Below are positions 22,775 to 32,599 of a stretch of 64,000 nucleotides of DNA, piece after piece. The stretch is from Sialis fuliginosa (taxonomy: Eukaryota > Arthropoda > Insecta > Megaloptera > Sialidae). The stretch covers positions 12,162,701 through 12,226,700 of the forward strand of contig OY540816.1 of NCBI GenBank assembly GCA_961205875.1, in the 5' to 3' direction. Numbering within the stretch: the first letter of the stretch is position 1; each line of letters starts with the position of its first letter. A program made the position numbers and the translations under genes. The notes beneath the pieces were generated by a model. The model ran no database searches and was not told the DNA's origin. It saw only the letters and a list, made by a program, of their open reading frames with translations.

Positions 22775-22966
22775 TCATCGTTTTTTGCACGATGGGCAAA
22801 TGAAATTTGCCTCATCTAATCCACAATCTTCATGGGCCCAGCGATAACACTTGGTGGACTGGATCCATTGCTCGCCATGCTTGTCTTTCGAATAGTAGCA
22901 ACCACAAAATAGGAATTGAGCATCAACGTCACTGTATGTTAAAGATAATTGCCTTAATATGATACC
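22775..22966 (-). pseudogene. Transposase C-terminal PHD-like zinc finger fragment
   Basis: A 63-codon open frame ends at TGA (22775-22777). Counting from the Asp codon at 22928-22930, Cys stand at residues 9, 11, 28, 36, 45 and 48 with His at 33, in the setting W-I-Q-S-T-K-C-x2-W-A-H-E-x-C..F-I-C-P-S-C-K-K-R. This is the layout of PHD-like fingers closing insect pogo/CENP-B-type DDE transposases. Relative to the usual WIQC pattern, residue 25 is Ser in place of Cys, so one zinc ligand seems lost. Upstream the frame meets a stop within the hairpin at 22950-22984. No catalytic domain remains. A separate host PHD exon is possible but the flanking inverted repeats make a transposase relic far likelier. 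Confidence 0.65.
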
Positions 22967-22984
22967 CTATCTCATATTAAGGCA
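22950..22984. repeat. Perfect 13 bp hairpin inside the transposon
   Basis: TGCCTTAATATGA (22950-22962) pairs with TCATATTAAGGCA (22972-22984) across a 9 nt loop. Its stem carries the element's terminal motif (ccttaatatga), which suggests an internal pair of ends created by rearrangement. Confidence 0.75.
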
Positions 22985-23321
22985 CTCAAAGTTTAAATAT
23001 TTTTCGAGGGTAGGCATCTACAAAAATCTATGAAGATATTATTGTTAAAATATTATAAATAAATAGTTATAACACGTTCCTATAACATGCAGTATAATGT
23101 ACAGTTAGACTTACCTTTCTTACTAAATACTCCAATCACTACACTTTAATAAAAACTTTAAAAATAATAAAACAGAAAAATGCATACAGTACACAAAGGG
23201 GCTCAGTTAGAACTGTCAAATCCATCAATGACCTAAAAAGTACGTTCTAATTCATACTTTGGTTAAATGCGTTGTATTTAGTCTATTTTATAAGAGTCTC
23301 ATATTAGGGCAGGTTCCTTTA

Positions 23322-23760
23322 CTCTATAATCGAACTTTCAGTGGAAAATAAATAATATCATACATCATATAGAAATGTATTCTTTGATAAAAAATAAGAT
23401 GTTTATCGCCTCCTGCGGGTGAAATTATGCGAAGTTTCAACAGGAATATACAATTGAGAAATAAAACTCTTACAAAGATCTACTTTTGTCGTGGAAGTAA
23501 GATAAACCAGGCTTTGTTTAGCGGCCGTAACTCTGGCAGTTTTTTGAATTATTTAACATAAAATGTGTTTGAAGATTTACAGTGTTTTTACAACAAATTC
23601 CCTAGTTCCCTTTTCTATATCACGGATAAATGTTAAAGAAATTTATATTTACTCTGGTTTATAAGATATGTATTATTAATATATAATATTAATATTTTGT
23701 TAACATTACATTATGTTATAGAACATAATTATAATTATTAATCTATATAATATTAATTAA
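23322..23760. other. Gene-free AT-rich spacer
   Basis: No gene or clear repeat is seen. The segment near 23515-23550 (agcggccgtaactctggcag) is a small GC-richer patch without further support. Confidence 0.5.
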
Positions 23761-23764
23761 ATAT

Positions 23765-23940
23765 TAATTAATACGTGAACATCGAAAATGTCGTATGTTT
23801 TTTTCGTACTTATTATAAAAAAAGGTGAGTGAAACTTATATCATTCGAAAGGTACTGTGCCATAGATGTGCACAAAAAAATCATGTGTGTATGTTTCCGT
23901 TAAGGCAGGTCAAATAAAGTTAACATACACACATGATTTA
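23765..23940 (+). repeat. Dispersed repeat family 2, best copy
   Basis: Runs from 'attaatacgtgaacatcgaa' through 'gaaacttatatcattcgaaa', 'ggtactgtgccatagatgtg' and 'ccgttaaggcaggt'. A second copy with the same order lies at 45173-45312, and fragments at 10862-10946 (reverse) and 24128-24187. At its right end AATCATGTGTGTATGTT (23879-23895) is perfectly complementary to AACATACACACATGATT (23922-23938), a 17 bp stem with a 26 nt loop. No coding capacity. Confidence 0.75.
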
Positions 23941-24127
23941 CCCTCTCGCTGTTTGTTTATTTCCCATCGCATCGTTCAACGGCATAGAAATACTCCTAGT
24001 GCCACCAAGCGGCAAAAATAAATAGTTTTGGGTTTCTGTCAAACGTAGAGAATACGTATAGAGATTTCAATTCGCGTTCAATTGCAGTGTTTTTATTTGA
24101 AAATTTTTGTTGTAAAAGCAGGTTAGT

Positions 24128-24187
24128 TTGTGCACAAAACAAATCATGTGTGAATGTTGTCGTTAAGACTGGTAAAATATTGGTTGA
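24128..24187 (+). repeat. Dispersed repeat family 2, fragment
   Basis: 'gtgcacaaaacaaatcatgt' and 'gttgtcgttaagactggtaa' match 23870-23915 with substitutions and continue into 'aatattgg' as in the copy at 10862. The 190 bp between this fragment and 23940 may be an insertion that split one copy. Confidence 0.6.
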
Positions 24188-24289
24188 ATTTCGACCATAG
24201 GCGATACTAGTATAATATAATGAGTCAATATGCGTATTTCTTCGATATCTCCTCTTTTCAGAAATTATAAAATTATATTAACATATATA

Positions 24290-24785
24290 GCTTGGTCCCC
24301 AAAAAGTGTATGAAACAGGACATTTTAGTTTAAATGGAATGGCCCATATTTGTACAATATTAAACAACAAAAAATTAGTGAGGGATCACTGAGATGAAAA
24401 TTATTTATTGAAAAAAATTGACGGTACACACAGGCGAAAAGACATGAAAACGTGGTCAAAACCTGCAATGCATAATTCTATATTTATTTTATTTTTAGGA
24501 AGATAGAAATGTAAGCTAGCGGATTTCATAAATTTTATCTGCTAATAATTGCTACAGTTTTAACATATAAAATATATGTTTGTACGTCATAGGTTTTGGC
24601 CACGTTTTCGCGTCTTTTCGCCTATTTGCGGTATTAGAAATTATTTCGAAAAATCATTTTGGGCACAATTTTGCATATTTATTCTTGCGTTTTGGTGTGG
24701 TAGTAGCTTAAATTATACAATTTATGTAGAATTTAATCAAACGCTCAAAGTAAAAAAACTCTTTTTAATGGAACACTCTATTTTT
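24290..24785. mobile_element. Diverged TIR element with complementary inner arms
   Basis: 'aggcgaaaagacatgaaaac' at 24431 and, on the opposite strand at 24588-24622, 'aggcgaaaagacgcgaaaac' are inverted copies extending through 'gtgg(t/c)caaaacct'. Weaker complementarity continues outward (gaaaattattta against gaaataattt). The outer right part 'aatggaacact' read inverted (agtgttccatt) is a common insect repeat end. Exact termini could not be set. The overlapping 90-codon frame is not a gene. Confidence 0.5.
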
Positions 24786-24914
24786 GTATCTTATAGTATC
24801 TATATAACTTTCCATTACCTGCAAAATTTTTCCCAATTTTATCATTAAAAATTTGTTTCTGTCTCTTAAAAGAGAGGAAATATCGAAGAAATAATATGTA
24901 AGTACAGTAATTCC

Positions 24915-24965
24915 GGTTAATTGGGACAAAATTTGAAGTATATAAACATTGTGTCTCAATTAACC
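24915..24965. repeat. Small foldback, GGTTAATTGGGACA stem
   Basis: GGTTAATTGGGACA (24915-24928) faces TGTCTCAATTAACC (24952-24965), 13 of 14 bases complementary, with a 23 nt loop. The 'ttccggttaattgggaca' string is typical of very short TIR elements in insects. Three overlapping short frames here are not genes. Confidence 0.6.
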
Positions 24966-25666
24966 AACAATTAAAATTATATGTTAATATCATAGCAATA
25001 GTGTGAAAATCTCAAAGTTTAACATTTACGACTAAAATATAATCTTAGTTTATTCTCATAAATTTAGATGTTGTTTTCCTTAACATAACTAATTGGACTG
25101 TTTAGAATATTGCGATAAAATTAATTGTGTATGTTTATTTTAATGAAGTTTTCAAAATTTTAAAATAGATATGTAACATATTATAAATAAGATATAACGT
25201 TTTTTGTGGGAGTCATAACATATGATAATGAACTGCTTTAAACAAGTACAAAATATGTTTGTTTGCTGTGATTTTATCAAACTTGTAAATTTGCTGAAGA
25301 TATAGTAGTTAAATTATTTAGAGGAAATGTTTTATATTCATTTATGCACTGATAAAAATGTTATATTTTAATATTATGTAGGTAGTTTTTATAAAGTTTT
25401 ACTCGTTATATTTTTTATTTATAAATATTTACATTGAAATAAAATATAATCTTGGTGTACATGATTACTGAAAAAATTAATTACGTCTTGTAATAACATT
25501 GATACATAAAATAAATATTCCAATAATCAGTACAAATAATTCTGGTATGTGCAAACAATATGTATGTATACAGATATTTATAATTTAGATAATTATTGTG
25601 GATATATCTCTGTATGTCGTATGTCAATAATTTCATATAAAAAATAAAAATGTAATTAATAAATAT

Positions 25667-25860
25667 AACCGACTTCAAAAACTGTTTTTAATTATTAGGT
25701 ATACTTTTCAGTGTTTTTAGGGTTTTTTTGAAGTCAGTTTTCTTTTATATTTTAAGTTTTTTATTTTTTCCTTTTGAGTGATGTATCTTCAAAGTCTATG
25801 GTCATATTCCGATAAAATTGATATGGGACCACTTCGGGAGTATGCTCTTTAAAAAAAAAC
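25667..25860. repeat. Lepidopteran-type AACCGACTTC repeat
   Basis: 'aaccgacttcaaaa' (25667) is followed about 60 bp later by 'tttttgaagtcagttttc' (25726-25742), forming a hairpin. Then come 'attgatatgggaccacttcg' and 'ggagtatgctctttaaaaa', an order I know from dispersed repeats in moths and butterflies. It supports the host assignment. Confidence 0.55.
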
Positions 25861-25999
25861 CTCTTCTTTTTTACAGAAAAAAAGTATTTTTACAAATTTT
25901 AAAAGAATGAATTTTTTTCTTAACATGGTGAATCAAAAAATGTTAATAAGCTTATTAATTTTGTTTTAAAAGTAATATAAGTGTTATAAGGTTATTAGA

Positions 26000-26825
26000 A
26001 ATTTATTTTTTGTAAGACTGTACTTTTGCCTGGTCCAAGACTTATCAGTCAGTGACTTGAGATACAAACTTACCCTTTTTAACACTTTTTTTTAGTGAGG
26101 TTAGTGTATTAATTGACAAATTCGAATGGGATATCGTGTTATAATACATATTATAATATATACACTTTTTTAGATTCTTAGATAATTATATTTTGTGTTT
26201 CGTTTTTTCCGATTTCGTTACTAAACACTAAAATAGACGATATATAAATGAACTGAATAAAAACAGATAATAATATATAATATGTAATATTATATTTCTT
26301 TATACTATATAATTAGGATCTATCTTCTTTCAAAAATAAAATATGCATTACCATAACATCTGTAGATACGTAAAAATTTTCAGAAATACAACACTAATTT
26401 GAACATTATCCGAATGGTATTATATAATCCCTATTCGTATTTACGGAATGAGAAAAAATATAAAAAGTTTTATGATTATTGTGTGTCTAACTATCAGCGG
26501 AAGGATGTTTGACCTTTTTTACGAATTTTTTATTCACGTCCGTATATGTATACTCGTATGTGTTTATTACTTACTGACCAGTGGTTGTCAAACTATTATT
26601 GTAATGACGGACTTTATTAGGAAATATTAAGTATTCAATTCTAGCATAACTTTATGAATGCTATTTTATTGTGATTTTAATTGAATCGGTGAGAAGAAGT
26701 CCAAAATTCTCAATTCGAGATAATCAAGTTTTAAGTTTCAAGTTCAAGTTATAACTTATTAACTTTGAAAGTCAACTAACTTTACGGCTGCTTCTGCACA
26801 GTCCCCAAGGACCTGTTAATGCAGT
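26000..26825. other. Gene-free AT-rich stretch
   Basis: No gene is supported. The 60-codon frame 26448-26630 has a hydrophobic middle but no splice or promoter context. 26720-26760 holds a short degenerate 'aagtt(t/c)caagtt' run. Confidence 0.5.
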
Positions 26826-26829
26826 CATT

Positions 26830-27364
26830 GGACAAGTACTGTTCTTCCTCTCAACTTCGCACTTTATCTGAAAAGTCACTTTAATTGAACAAAAAGTAGT
26901 ATTATATAAACATTACAAGTTAAAGAATTTGAAAAAAAGAAGTGACACTTATTAACCAACTTCTTCCACGCTGGTGGTATTCCACGAATAGATATTTTGA
27001 TAAAAATCCGTTGCTTCTGTGGGTTTGTATCTCTCTAGCTTTTTGGTGCAGGTTTTATCAAAATCGGTCCAGTAGTTATCGAGATTACTTCGGTCAAACA
27101 CTCTGTATATTAGTATAGCAAGTGCAGTCAGTCAGACCCAAGCTCATCCTAGCGGCTGACAATAAGTGGAAAAAAACAAAACTAGTGCTGGACAGGTACT
27201 GTTCTTCCACTCACTCAAATTTAAAACATGCTTGGAACCAATGAAGGAAGGCTGGTATAATATTGCTCTTACACTCAATATTTAGATCTACATTTATCAA
27301 CTCGATTCATGTAAAAAAAAAACAACAACAAAAAGGCAAAATTTGGACTTGTACTGTTCTTCAG
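26830..27364 (+). repeat. Three copies of GGACNNGTACTGTTCTTC
   Basis: The motif occurs at 26830 (ggacaagtactgttcttcc), 27190 (ggacaggtactgttcttcc) and 27345 (ggacttgtactgttcttc). The first two share flanks (ctcTCA / actcactCA) and are exactly 360 bp apart. The DNA between them is not otherwise duplicated and includes a retroposon tail. Function unknown. Confidence 0.6.
26985..27121 (+). repeat. Retroposon tail (SINE/LINE-derived)
   Basis: 'gttttatcaaaatcggtcca' followed by 'gtagttatcgagattacttc' and ending 'tatattagtatag' is the common 3' module of lepidopteran retroposons. The body upstream (ccacgaatagatattttgat) is degraded. Related tails are at 13905, 35205, 37190 and 37545. Confidence 0.7.
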
Positions 27365-27639
27365 TTTTGTTCTTGATTTTTGGCTTAGTCGTTAACAGGC
27401 TGTGTTTCACTTTTTCCGAATTTGTTTTATTCTTCAAGAATAACTTTCGAGTGGCATAATCATATTTTTAGGATCCTCTTTCAAATGTCCTACCTCCACC
27501 GAGCTAACATTCATATTTACTGTGACAAAAATCACTCAGGTATCCGAAAATTCCGTTTTTATGGTTATAGGTTGTTCGAACTGAATTTCCACTCGAACAA
27601 ATTTCCGGATACACGTCGTTACTTGGTTCTTTAGTTTGT

Positions 27640-28640
27640 TTGATTGTATAATTCAAAACATTGAATATTTTGTTAAAAGCTTATAAGATAAGATCGATCC
27701 ACGGAATTATTAGTAAAAATAACCACTAAAGCCTGATCTTTCGTGAAAAAGGGGGTCTTTGATAAAATTAATCACAAAAATGTGACAAATAATGACATTT
27801 TAGAGCAGTTTTCATTATAATATAAGACAAAACGTTAGATGAATTATTTTTTGAACTCGTATTTAATTTGTCAAAATGGTTTGTTAATCTGAAGTTAATT
27901 ACTAAAAATCTGTTTAGATTTTAAAACCTTTTAAATCTGTGTATAATTATATACTATACAAAAATAGAAACAAAACTAATTTGGTTGTAATAAAATTTTC
28001 GTTTTAAGTTGGTTTAATTTAATAATAAAATAATAAAAATGAAATGTATGAATACTACACTGCTAGAACATGCATAGGAAATGATTGCGAATATCTAGTA
28101 GTTAGATTAGTTTACGTAAGTAAATTCAAATAATAGTGTACTATCTACTACAGGAGATCCTTTGTCAGCCTGCGTTGTTTCGCAATTATAATTATTATTT
28201 TTATTTGAAATGCTGCGGTAAATAATACAAAACAATACTCGGCAGACAATTTTTTGATATTAATTTTAGAAAACATATAAAAATAAGATGAAATGAATTA
28301 TTTTTATTGTGAAAGTACAGAAAAGTTGAATCCTTACAAAACTAAATATCAGCAACTGAATAAAGCTTCACATTCTGAGAAAACTGAATGAAAGTTTCTG
28401 TCATGACCTTTGAGAGAAAACTTTATATTTTCTTTCTTAAGAAAATGAAATCTTATGACGAAAATTTTGTTCATAAATTACAACAAATATAATATATAGG
28501 TAAATGCGAACATCTGTACGATCCATTTCTGGAAATATTGTGTCTGTTATTTTGAAAACAAATTAAGATACATTGTATCTATTCAGATGTTTAATGGAAT
28601 TACATGTAATAATTATATTAATAAATACATATATCAGTCA
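27640..28640. other. Gene-free AT-rich stretch
   Basis: No gene, RNA gene or clear repeat is seen on either strand. A 70-codon frame just before it (27422-27634) is unrecognised. Confidence 0.5.
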
Positions 28641-28984
28641 TTCGGAGTCAAAAATACTTTGAGTGCAAATGCAAATTAGCTTCCAGCGGAAGTTTATCTG
28701 CTAGGTGTCAAATTGTTACGAAATTGCTAGATATTTAAAAGTAGTGGTAAATGGTAATAAATATATAATAATGTAAATGCTATGCATTTTATGAAGTACA
28801 CTTGAGAGCACTTATTTGGAGTCACTGATTGTAGTTATCGCGCATGCGTCAAGGTTATCCATATGTACGATTTCATTCGCTACATCTGTGAGTGTGTTGT
28901 CATTTATATTTAGTACCTAGCAAATAGCTTAGCTGGAGTCGAATTTGCCTTTGCACTCAAGCAAATTCTTTATAATAACTGGCA
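28641..28984 (-). mobile_element. MITE family 4, copy 1 (inverted partner)
   Basis: Left part 'gagtgcaaatgcaaattagc', 'tctgctaggtgtcaaattgt'; right part 'gcactcaagcaaattctt', 'tataataactgg'. It is the reverse of the copy at 29010-29336 with about 75-80% similarity by eye. The outermost bases are diverged, so the ends are approximate. No coding capacity. Confidence 0.75.
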
Positions 28985-29009
28985 TAGTTATTTTTTTTTA
29001 ACAGTTATA

Positions 29010-29336
29010 CCCGGTATTATAAAGAATTTTCTTGGCTGCAAATGTAAATTAGCTCCTAGCTAACGCTATCTACTAGGTATTAAATATAAATGACAACCAC
29101 TCACAGATGTAGCCAATGAAATCGTACTTGTGACTTGACGCATACGTGTTAAATAGAAATCAGCGACTTAAAATAAGTGCTTCCAAGTGTACCTGCATAA
29201 CATTTACATTAATATACATTTATTACCACTGTTTTAAAATATCGAGCAATTTCATAACAATTTGACACCTAGCAGACAGCGTTACCTGGAAGCTAATTTA
29301 CATTTGCAGCCAAGCAAATTCTTCATAATACCGAGC
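29010..29336 (+). mobile_element. MITE family 4, copy 2 (CCCGGTATTATAAAGAATTT ends)
   Basis: A 327 bp element with TIRs of 70 bp or more. The left end CCCGGTATTATAAAGAATTT and the inverted right end GCTCGGTATTATGAAGAATT both continue into 'cttggctgcaaatgtaaatt' and 'agctaacgctatctactagg' (right: aggtaacgctgtctgctagg). It lies 25 bp from copy 1 in opposite orientation. Relics are at 34329-34600 and 53305-53422. Non-coding. Confidence 0.82.
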
Positions 29337-29367
29337 ATTAATGCAGCAATTATTAATTGTTGATGAC

Positions 29368-29611
29368 TAGGGTGACCAGATTTTAGTTTTTGTAAACCCT
29401 GACATGTAAATGAAGACCACTTTTTATATTTAAAAAAAAAAAATTTATTAAAATTTAAAAATGTATTATCTTAATTTGCACTTTTGCGTCCCCAGCTTTA
29501 TTTTTGACGACCTTTTGTTAATCGTCATCATTATTACAAAACCCGGAGAAATTGCAACGAAACCCTGAGCCCGGAGAAACAATATACAAAACCTGAGACC
29601 TGGTCACCCTA
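29368..29611. mobile_element. hAT-type MITE with perfect 8 bp target duplication
   Basis: Termini TAGGGTGACCAGATTTTAG (left) and CCTGGTCACCCTA (right) are inverted repeats of 12 perfect bases plus degenerate extension. TTGATGAC stands immediately outside both ends (29360-29367 and 29612-29619), the 8 bp duplication diagnostic of hAT elements. The 244 bp interior is non-coding, with an A-run at 29433. It inserted 31 bp from the end of MITE family 4 copy 2. Confidence 0.92.
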
Positions 29612-29619
29612 TTGATGAC

Positions 29620-30857
29620 ATAGAATACCATATATAGATTTGGGAGCAATTATAATTTAACAAATACTAATTTTATACAAATCCAGTAAATTACTACTTT
29701 CCATGATTAGGTACCTACCAATGTTCTAATTGTAATACGATAATCTGAACATAAAATAAACCTCAGCATATAACGCAACTATCAATGAGGATGCGTATAA
29801 CTAATATTACTTAAATCAAGGTATTAATCAGTATAAAAGGTATCTATACCTGCAAATAATAGGTAATACTAATAAACTACAAGCGCATAGCAGGCACAGG
29901 ATAGTTACAGCCAGTGTTTAATAAATTTGCTTGTAAATCTTGCCGAGAATGAGTGCGGTTATTGCTATTAAATAACAAATCGCAATCGATTTTCAGCAAT
30001 TAACTTTAGAACAAACCACATATTGTGTGCCACCGTCACATTTACCTTTTGTCGGGCTGCAACAAAAGATACGATCTCTACACATTGTTGATGGTATATT
30101 CATTATTAATTGCATTTTATTTGTATATAATCTTGATTAAAATATACGAAGCTACGGGACTTGATTCTGTATTGATCTTGTAGTAGTCATTTGTTATATA
30201 TATTTCGATATATTATTATAAGAATATTTTATTTTAGTGGACTTAAATAAAGACGAATGCATTTTATAGGTATGAATTGTAAATATTTTTTTAAGTACAT
30301 AAATGAACAGGGAATTTTTCTAAAACTTCTAGGATGTATGTATGTACATATGTCGGAATGACGTTCGGGGATCGAGTCATGCTTGATGTAAAAATAACGT
30401 TTACCAAAAATTAGTTGATTTGGTCTTCTACAGGGTAATTCATAAACAAAGTTGAAAAAATTACCAAGAATAAAGCACCTTTATTTTTTAAAATTAGAAA
30501 AAAATACTAAGAAAAGTTGTTTAAAATGTAATTAGACGATACAATAAAAACAAGCATTTTCTCTTATTTTTTTAATACTTCGGTTTTGATCTTGTTTATT
30601 ATTTAAGAGAAATTAGAGATGATGAGATTGACAAGATGAGACAGCGCCACGTTTGACAGATAGTCAATAACAACTAAATAATGTATCTCTATTGTTTCCA
30701 TACCCTAATTTTCACTTCACAATAAAATATCTACTTAAATTGAAAGTTTTAATTTTTGTAATGCTCTGAAATTCGGTATGGAGTTACAATAATGCATTCT
30801 AAACAAATTTTCTTATTGTTGGTGGCTAAATCGGTACTGTAGTTTTCTAGTTTACTA
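29620..30857. other. Gene-free AT-rich stretch
   Basis: No gene is seen. The segment near 30350-30390 (atgacgttcggggatcgagt) and 30640-30660 (gacagcgccacgtttgacag) are isolated less AT-rich strings without a frame, splice pair or repeat partner in this window. Confidence 0.5.
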
Positions 30858-31057
30858 AAGGCCTCTATACACCATTCAATTTGACATCCAATCTGCAAGG
30901 TCTATCTGCATAGTCCCTGCAGATTGGGTCGTGTATAAGCAAGTCGGAAAGATCATATACATATAAAAAAAACTACTTATTATAACAGTACCCGATTTCC
31001 CCCCACTCTACCTCCCTACAAATCGACCCTGCAGATTGGGTGGTGTATGGAGACCTT
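30858..31057. mobile_element. 200 bp TA-flanked MITE, AAGGYCTCYATACACCA ends
   Basis: Left AAGGCCTCTATACACCATTC and inverted right AAGGTCTCCATACACCACCC, each continuing to 'caatctgca' after a short gap. TA flanks both sides (30856-30857, 31058-31059). An extra internal 'ccctgcagattgggtcgtgt' at 30916 repeats the right-end sequence, so the element has a duplicated end or a nested partial copy. Non-coding. Confidence 0.85.
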
Positions 31058-31059
31058 TA

Positions 31060-32084
31060 GAACTAATACAGACGAAAATCCAAAAACATAAAAAAATCTA
31101 CAGAGCCTACTTAGAGATGAAACCTAATTTTTAAATCTTAAAAAAGTAAGGATTTTCTTATAAAGTATTTAAAACCCAGTTTACTATTTCAATATAAAAT
31201 TTTATAAATTTAATTAGTTCTATAATAATTGTTACAATTTTTATCCACACTTAATTTAAACATGTTTTTCTTCTGTAATTGCTACATTCTAGACTTTAAT
31301 TAGTTGCAGCTATTGAGCTTGTACTGTATACACAAATTACTTTGCAACATGATATGCGTATATAAATTAAATTTTACCTGTAATAATTTTTGGTACTTGT
31401 CAAGTAAGTATCAGATGGATTATAATTTATCTTCTGTATGAATTGTTATAAGGTAGATAAAGTTGATTAATTGTTCTACTTCATCACATTTTCTTGGATA
31501 CATTATATTATATGAATTAAAATTTGATCATTATTTCTGAATATTTATAATAAAATAGATAATCTTTCGGTGTTTCATGACCTTATTATTGATATGTTCA
31601 AGATTTTTATATTTTTTATTTATACTTTGCATTAGAGAACATCCATAAATTACGTCACACAAATTTCAAAAATACGGAATGTGATCTTTCGGAAAATGTA
31701 AACTTTTAACAGAGGTTGCTTATGAATCAACGTATAAATGCAAAAAACTTTAGACCGAAATAACATACTACCAAGAAAAACTTGCTTTGGGTGTGGAATA
31801 TATCGTTATTGATTGTTTTTATAAGAAAACAATATGAGTAACCAATTTTAAAAATCATTACTTTATGTCATGCTCTTATTAATATATAATTTTATAAATT
31901 ATTGATTCTAAAAGCAGGAACAGCCTTAAGGAAATTGTACATGTACATGTAAGATTTGTTGAGTTTTTGTAACTTGATAGTTACAAATTTAAATACCGCA
32001 TTTTTCATTTTTGGTTAAAATACTAATAAAATGGTAGTAGAAAATTTAATTATCTGTCGAAAATGTGAAAGAAAATGTTGATCG
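31060..32084. other. Gene-free stretch with a short transposon fragment
   Basis: At 31634-31662 'gagaacatccataaattacgtcac' (core 'catccataaattacgtcac') is the familiar end of a class of insect DNA elements, but no second end is visible. No gene is supported. Confidence 0.45.
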
Positions 32085-32218
32085 GACATTCCGTTTATTA
32101 GATAGAGCTGTTTATAAAATCCGTATATAAAAAATCTTTGGGCCCTTCGATCAAGGTGTTCCGGGGCCTATTTTGCTAGGGAATTTTCAGGAAATATACA
32201 TCTCGGTATGTTTTAACT
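32085..32218 (+). repeat. Dispersed repeat family 3, copy 2
   Basis: Same order as 13296-13432: 'tttattagatagagctgttt', 'aaaatccgtat', 'aaggtgttccggggcctatt', 'ttttcaggaaatatacatct'. Roughly 75% similar by eye. Non-coding. Confidence 0.7.
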
Positions 32219-32478
32219 AATGACAAAATTTTGAACCTTTCACATCTGTTACAATATTAGTTAAAAATTATACGTTACCTGGGCTAGTAGTATTTGCTTA
32301 AGTCGTAACTTTTGCATCTAGTTTCCGTGCAAATTATAGTTCGTACGAAGAAACTATAAAGAATCACTTTTGTAGAGAATTTATCTTCCCATATATGACT
32401 TTAATCATCGTAAAATCTATAAATACGAAAATATTTACATAAAACCAATCTTTAGAACCTTTTGTGGCTGTAAAAAGT

Positions 32479-32538
32479 ATGCTTGCAAGGGATCGATGGG
32501 GACTTTGGCACCTTATTCATAAAGACAAAATGAAGGCG
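32479..32538 (+). pseudogene. Possible LINE reverse-transcriptase C-terminal scrap
   Basis: A short frame reads MLARDRWGLWHLIHKDKMKA. The A-R-D-R-x-x-W/L-x-x-L-I-H pattern resembles the last residues of RTE/R1-type LINE proteins (A-x-D-R-x-x-W-x-x-L-V). It is only about 20 codons with no reverse-transcriptase core nearby, so it could be chance. Confidence 0.2.
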
Positions 32539-32599
32539 TATAGAAACATTCAGCTCCCTGCGAATTTTTCCTCAGACACATCTATTTTTCATGTAAATA

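Larger units (their letters stand above)
22628..23319 (-). mobile_element. Non-autonomous TA-flanked transposon with transposase tail (pogo/CENP-B-DDE-like)
   Basis: Ends AAGGAGCCTAATATGAGAC (left) and GTCTCATATTAGGGCAGGTT..CCTT (right) form inverted repeats with a 5 bp indel and are flanked by TA (22626-22627, 23320-23321). The 692 bp interior keeps a - strand coding fragment (22775-22966) with a PHD-like finger of the type found at the C-terminus of some insect pogo/jerky-like transposases. The terminal motif ctaatatgagac recurs inside, at 22742 (ccttaatatgagacc) and in a perfect 13 bp hairpin at 22950-22984. The catalytic DDE core is missing, so it cannot move alone. Confidence 0.8.
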
